From NCBI GenBank assembly GCA_907163375.1, contig CAJQUW010003043.1:1-64000 (forward strand): a stretch of 64,000 nt of DNA, in the 5' to 3' direction. The position numbers were made by a program, and so were the translations under genes. The stretch is from Prostheceraeus crozeri. Taxonomy: Eukaryota > Platyhelminthes > Polycladida > Euryleptidae. Each line of letters starts with the position of its first letter. The stretch's first letter is position 1. Shown piece by piece: positions 60,351 to 64,000 of the stretch. The notes under the pieces are model-generated. The model had not been told where the DNA came from, searched no databases, and saw only the letters and a list, made by a program, of their open reading frames with translations.

Positions 60351-61085
60351 ATGTCACGGTCTAGATATAATGGCTATACAACCTTTACGAAAGACAAATT
60401 CAAATCAGCAATTAAGTTTATTTTAGAAAATGTTTTTATAACATTTGGTGGTCAAGTTTTCCAACAGACTCGTGGCATTCCTATGGGAGGGAATTGTAGT
60501 CCTCTCTTAGCTGATCTGTTTTTACTACACTGCGAATTTGTTTATATGCAAAACTTACTGAAAAATAAGAAGATGGGACTGGCTAAACTGTTATCTAATA
60601 CTTCTAGATACATCGACGACATTTGTATAATTAATCATAAACATTTTAACCAGATTATAAAGCATATTTACCCCGGTAGCTTGGAAGTGAGCAGAAGCGG
60701 TAGTAATAACAAAGAGGTTGAATACCTAGATGTTAAATTGAGCATTACTAATGATGGTTTACGAACTTCTGTGTATCATAAAGCAGACGATTTTAACTTT
60801 GCTGTTACACTCCTAACATTCCCAGAAAATACAATTCCGTACAAAGTGGGTAGCCAAGTATTTAACGGACAACTTATAAGATATGGTCGAATTTGTTCAT
60901 CCCTTGATGATTTCGTGAAAAAAGCTTCTTCGACCTTCAGATTATCAGTTGCTAGAGGCTATAATCAAGATTCTTTAATCAATAATGCAGAAAGATGTTT
61001 ACACAGGCATAAAGAACTACTTTTGAAATTTGGGTTGTATTCAGCTAGACAATTTTCTAAGTTCAGTTTTCTGCTAACCGAATAA
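60351..61085 (+). pseudogene. Penelope-like reverse transcriptase, 244-codon frame
   Basis: The frame encodes the palm and thumb: FQQTRGIPMGGNCSPLLADL (motif B), RYIDDICIINHKHFNQIIKH (motif C, YIDD), VEYLDVKLSITND and the thumb-like FPENTIPYKVGSQVFNGQLI then RYGRICSSLDDF. These are Penelope RT hallmarks. Motif A should lie before 60351 but is not in this frame, and no GIY-YIG domain follows, so the copy is truncated at both ends. No homology to the other two Penelope fragments was obvious, so it may be another subfamily. Confidence 0.88.
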
Positions 61086-64000
61086 TCAGATTTTCTTTTT
61101 TTGCCGATTTTGACTTACACCGATTGTGACTAACCCGACTTTTGACTTTGTGGAAGCTGTACAGTTTTACTGTGCAGGGCCCCGCTCAGGTGGGTTTGAG
61201 TGTTCAGGAATAGGGGCCGAAACACGAATCCTACCTGAGTTCCTGCTGATGGCTTCCTAGCTGGTACAGGGAACGCAAAACCAGTCCTTTTATGGACTAA
61301 TTTCATTATATTTTCAGTATTACATTATTCGTTTGCACTAATTTTTTTGTTGCAGTCTACTCATTTATTTTACACTAGTTTCTTGTGACTATCAATTTTA
61401 TTTATTTATTCAGATTTTGATTTTTTTACCTAATAATTTTCATTTGTGCTGCTTATTTCCTTCCTTTTTCTAATTTATTTATTTATTCAATTTTTTCCTT
61501 ATTATTATTTCTTTTGTTACAATTTCAATATTCCATTACAGTCGTACTTCATTAATCAATTTCAGCAGTTAATCTTTCAGAATTTATTACCCATCACTTT
61601 CCTTTTTTTCTGTATTTTAATTGTTAGCACGATCTACACTTTGATGATTTCTTGGTTAGCTTATTTTCTATATTAAGTTAGGTAACAACGTGAATAATTA
61701 TCTCCTTTCCTATCTGCAGTGAAATAGGTGATTGATAGCATCTTCCGTCGTATGCAGATTACGCTTGTCATAATTGTTTGCGGATTAAGGCTAGATATGA
61801 TGGGACACAGACCGGTCCTCTTGAGAGATAGATTAAATTTCATGAATAGTTAGACACCAATTGGTCCATTTATAACAAGTCTAGTTCCTTATTTCATTTT
61901 CTTCATGGAGTAGTTCCAGGTGAGACGTTATAGGTCGATTCTAGCAAGTTCAGTACCCATACTGTAGTTTCACATGCATCTTATTTTCTTTTTTCTTTTC
62001 TTCAAAATTCATTACAAATTTATTCATTACAGTTATATTTTGTACAGTAGGCTTAATCTTAGTTTATTTTATGTAGTTGTGACTGAGATTCCTAGAGGAT
62101 GATGATTTTCATTTAAATACAAGGCATTTTCACAACTTTATCATTATTGTTTACTGTCTCATAAAATATCGTCTTCACAAGATTTGAATGTATCCCTATA
62201 TGAATTATTAGGTCTAATTCAGACCATGCGTCTCTTCTTACTCGATTCCATTTCTCCATCGATTTAATTTCTGATTTTAGGTGAATAGGGAGGTGTGCAT
62301 TCTGTAATGATATTCGCATAGTATCGACACATCGCACGGCGACATCGACAGTTACCTAAAAAACCGTCAAAAAAGACGAGTAGGATAAACTGTAGACACT
62401 ATGTATCATATGAAACGACATTTTACACATCTGTTCTCTCTTTGATTGTCTGAAAATGTGAAACTTCATCACTCTCCGCTGCGTACCATGCATGAAAAAT
62501 GTGCGGAGTTCTTCTTTTTCTTTGACGAAGATGAACTCGCCTATCTAGACTGCTCTCAGTCATGAAATTCCATCTTCTCGGACTGTCAAAGAAACAACAA
62601 ATATCTTAAGTTTCGCTTAATACAATATATTATGTCTTTAGTCTACTATAACTAGCAAATTTTTACTCTTCTTTTTGGGACTGTCGATATTACCCGACAA
62701 AGTTTCGATAATACGAACATCATTATAGTCTACACACCATAGTTTCACCTAGAACCATCGATAAACTAACAAATTCGAGTAAGAAGAGATTAGTTGGGTA
62801 TCACAGTTCATATCAAAACCTAGAAATACAGCCATGAGAGCCCGAAAACCGCTTTACTGTCGATAATGCACGATTTTACCCCAGTACTTTCCGCTTAATT
62901 AGCGAAAACATAGAAAATTGAAAACTGCAATCTGCGTCCCATTGGATTAACATGCGTTTTCTTTTATCGTGTCTGACAGACGCGTAGATTCGTAGAGGGT
63001 GTACATCATTCTGTGAAAGTTTCATTTTCGGCCTCATTGCCGCAGAAACTTGGTCTGGCTGTCGGACTATATTGCATACATAAGACCATCAATGCAACGG
63101 GAGAAATTGAAAAGGGAAGTATTAAGTCGCTTGTCTATGATCTCTGGCCCTCTTCTTTGCGTCACATCGCAATCACATTGGCAAAAATAGCGATTTTCAG
63201 CATGAAAATAATGTAGCACTTTTTATAAACTCTTGACCCATGGTCACTGCGAAATTGTCAAAAGTGTAATGAGCTCAGACTTCTGTTATAATTGTTATAA
63301 TTGATATTGCAACTACAATTATTTAATTGGAATTGCAGCTATTGTTACAATTGTAATCAGTTACATTCTCTGATGAGAAATCAGTAATTGTAATCGGATC
63401 GCTTTTAGCCATGCAATTGATAAATCAATTGCAATTACGTTGCGGTAAACTTTATCTATTAAACTTTCATTTAGCACGCAATTGAAATTACTTTACTCTC
63501 CTCGTTGATACTGCGTTACATGCTTAGATGTGCATCGGTATACTACCGGCAATTTTTTTTCAAGGAACTTTACGACAAAACTTATTTCCAAAATCTAAAT
63601 TAGTGCTGTTGTTCTAATATTCCCTACTCACAACCTTAATTGCTGATCAGAAATTAAATATCAGATGACTGCTATTCTTTAATTTCCCCAATCGGAAAAA
63701 AGAGAGGCAGATGAATTCTTCCAGACGCTGCAGTTCAAATAATTTAAATCAATTTAAATCTTAGCGGAAAATAGTGATGCAATTGCAGGCATAATGAAGT
63801 CTCCTAGAAGCCACGTTTCGATATCACAACTCTGCATCTTCTATTTGAATCGCAGTAGAGATGTAAGATAGAAGCACTTGGGTAAGTCTGCAATGCGCTG
63901 TAAACCGACTGTACGAGCCAATAATAAGTACGGCAATTTTTATGACCTATAAATTTGAAATATGACTTTAAACATACGAAAATATGCTCTTATATGACCG
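61086..64000. other. No gene seen; AT-rich sequence
   Basis: The first 250 bases may be the 3' part of the Penelope-like element (a GCCGAAAC word at 61219 and CTGATGG at 61249 recall hammerhead parts but do not form one). Bases 63280-63480 are dense in TAATTG and CAATTG words. Frames at 61446-61676 and 62113-62337 lack any domain. Confidence 0.4.

Noticed and set aside
61215-61292. A third hammerhead ribozyme
   Set aside because: GCCGAAAC and CTGATGG are present but in the wrong order, and the reading from CTGATGG needs several core changes.
61446-61676. 76-codon hydrophobic frame
   Set aside because: It results from a T-rich tract; composition is Phe/Tyr/Leu only and no start context or relative is seen.

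Overview
The window looks like a transposon-dense stretch of an animal nuclear genome, probably a marine invertebrate. It is AT-rich, has GT-AG splice signals, TATA boxes and AATAAA signals, has no operons of prokaryotic type, and carries Polinton, Penelope-like, LINE, SINE, Tc1/mariner, pogo, hAT and PIF/Harbinger sequence. The phylum cannot be fixed from sequence alone. Very little of it is ordinary host gene; the clearest non-transposon-like coding piece is a THAP-domain exon at 59327-59460, and even that may be element-derived.

Layout. Bases 1-5174 are the right part of one Polinton (copy A). Bases 5175-7480 hold hAT and Tc1-like fossils. Bases 7480-16735 are a Penelope-like element split by a 7.7 kb long-TIR element (8156-15869), which contains a 3.0 kb element flanked by CGAT (9184-12225), which contains a mariner-type deletion derivative (10278-11640). 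A tRNA-derived SINE with a hammerhead ribozyme sits in the Penelope RT remnant (16361-16500). Bases 17475-18775 are a PIF/Harbinger remnant. Bases 18787-19843 and 41371-42985 are the two halves of a non-LTR reverse transcriptase gene split by a 21.5 kb Polinton (copy B, 19850-41364) flanked by a 6-bp target duplication GGCGCT. Bases 43131-44210 are another Penelope fragment. Bases 45293-48415 are a hAT-like TIR element carrying a pogo element with a whole transposase frame. Bases 49140-58838 and 58840-59161 are LINEs, including one LINE inserted in another. Bases 60177-61085 are a third Penelope RT piece. The last 2.9 kb hold nothing I can name.

Copy B carries the full Polinton kit: protein-primed type DNA polymerase B, integrase with chromodomain, packaging ATPase, adenain-like protease, double-jelly-roll major capsid protein and a basic amphipathic virion protein. 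It also has accessory genes: two RING-like proteins, a DEDD-like exonuclease candidate, a Cys-rich protein, a coiled-coil cargo gene, two related WEVG-signature proteins, and in its centre two PC4-like small proteins followed by a TATA-binding-protein-like gene of exactly core TBP size. Most genes look whole and about three are interrupted. Copy A is a close relative, visibly almost identical over the shared 4 kb, so both insertions are young.

The most interesting system is this apparent self-encoded transcription module. A TBP-like protein lies beside PC4-like proteins, in an element whose polymerase gene and right-end gene share one promoter plan: two CCAAT boxes 17 bp apart, a TATA box, and a start codon followed at once by a short intron.
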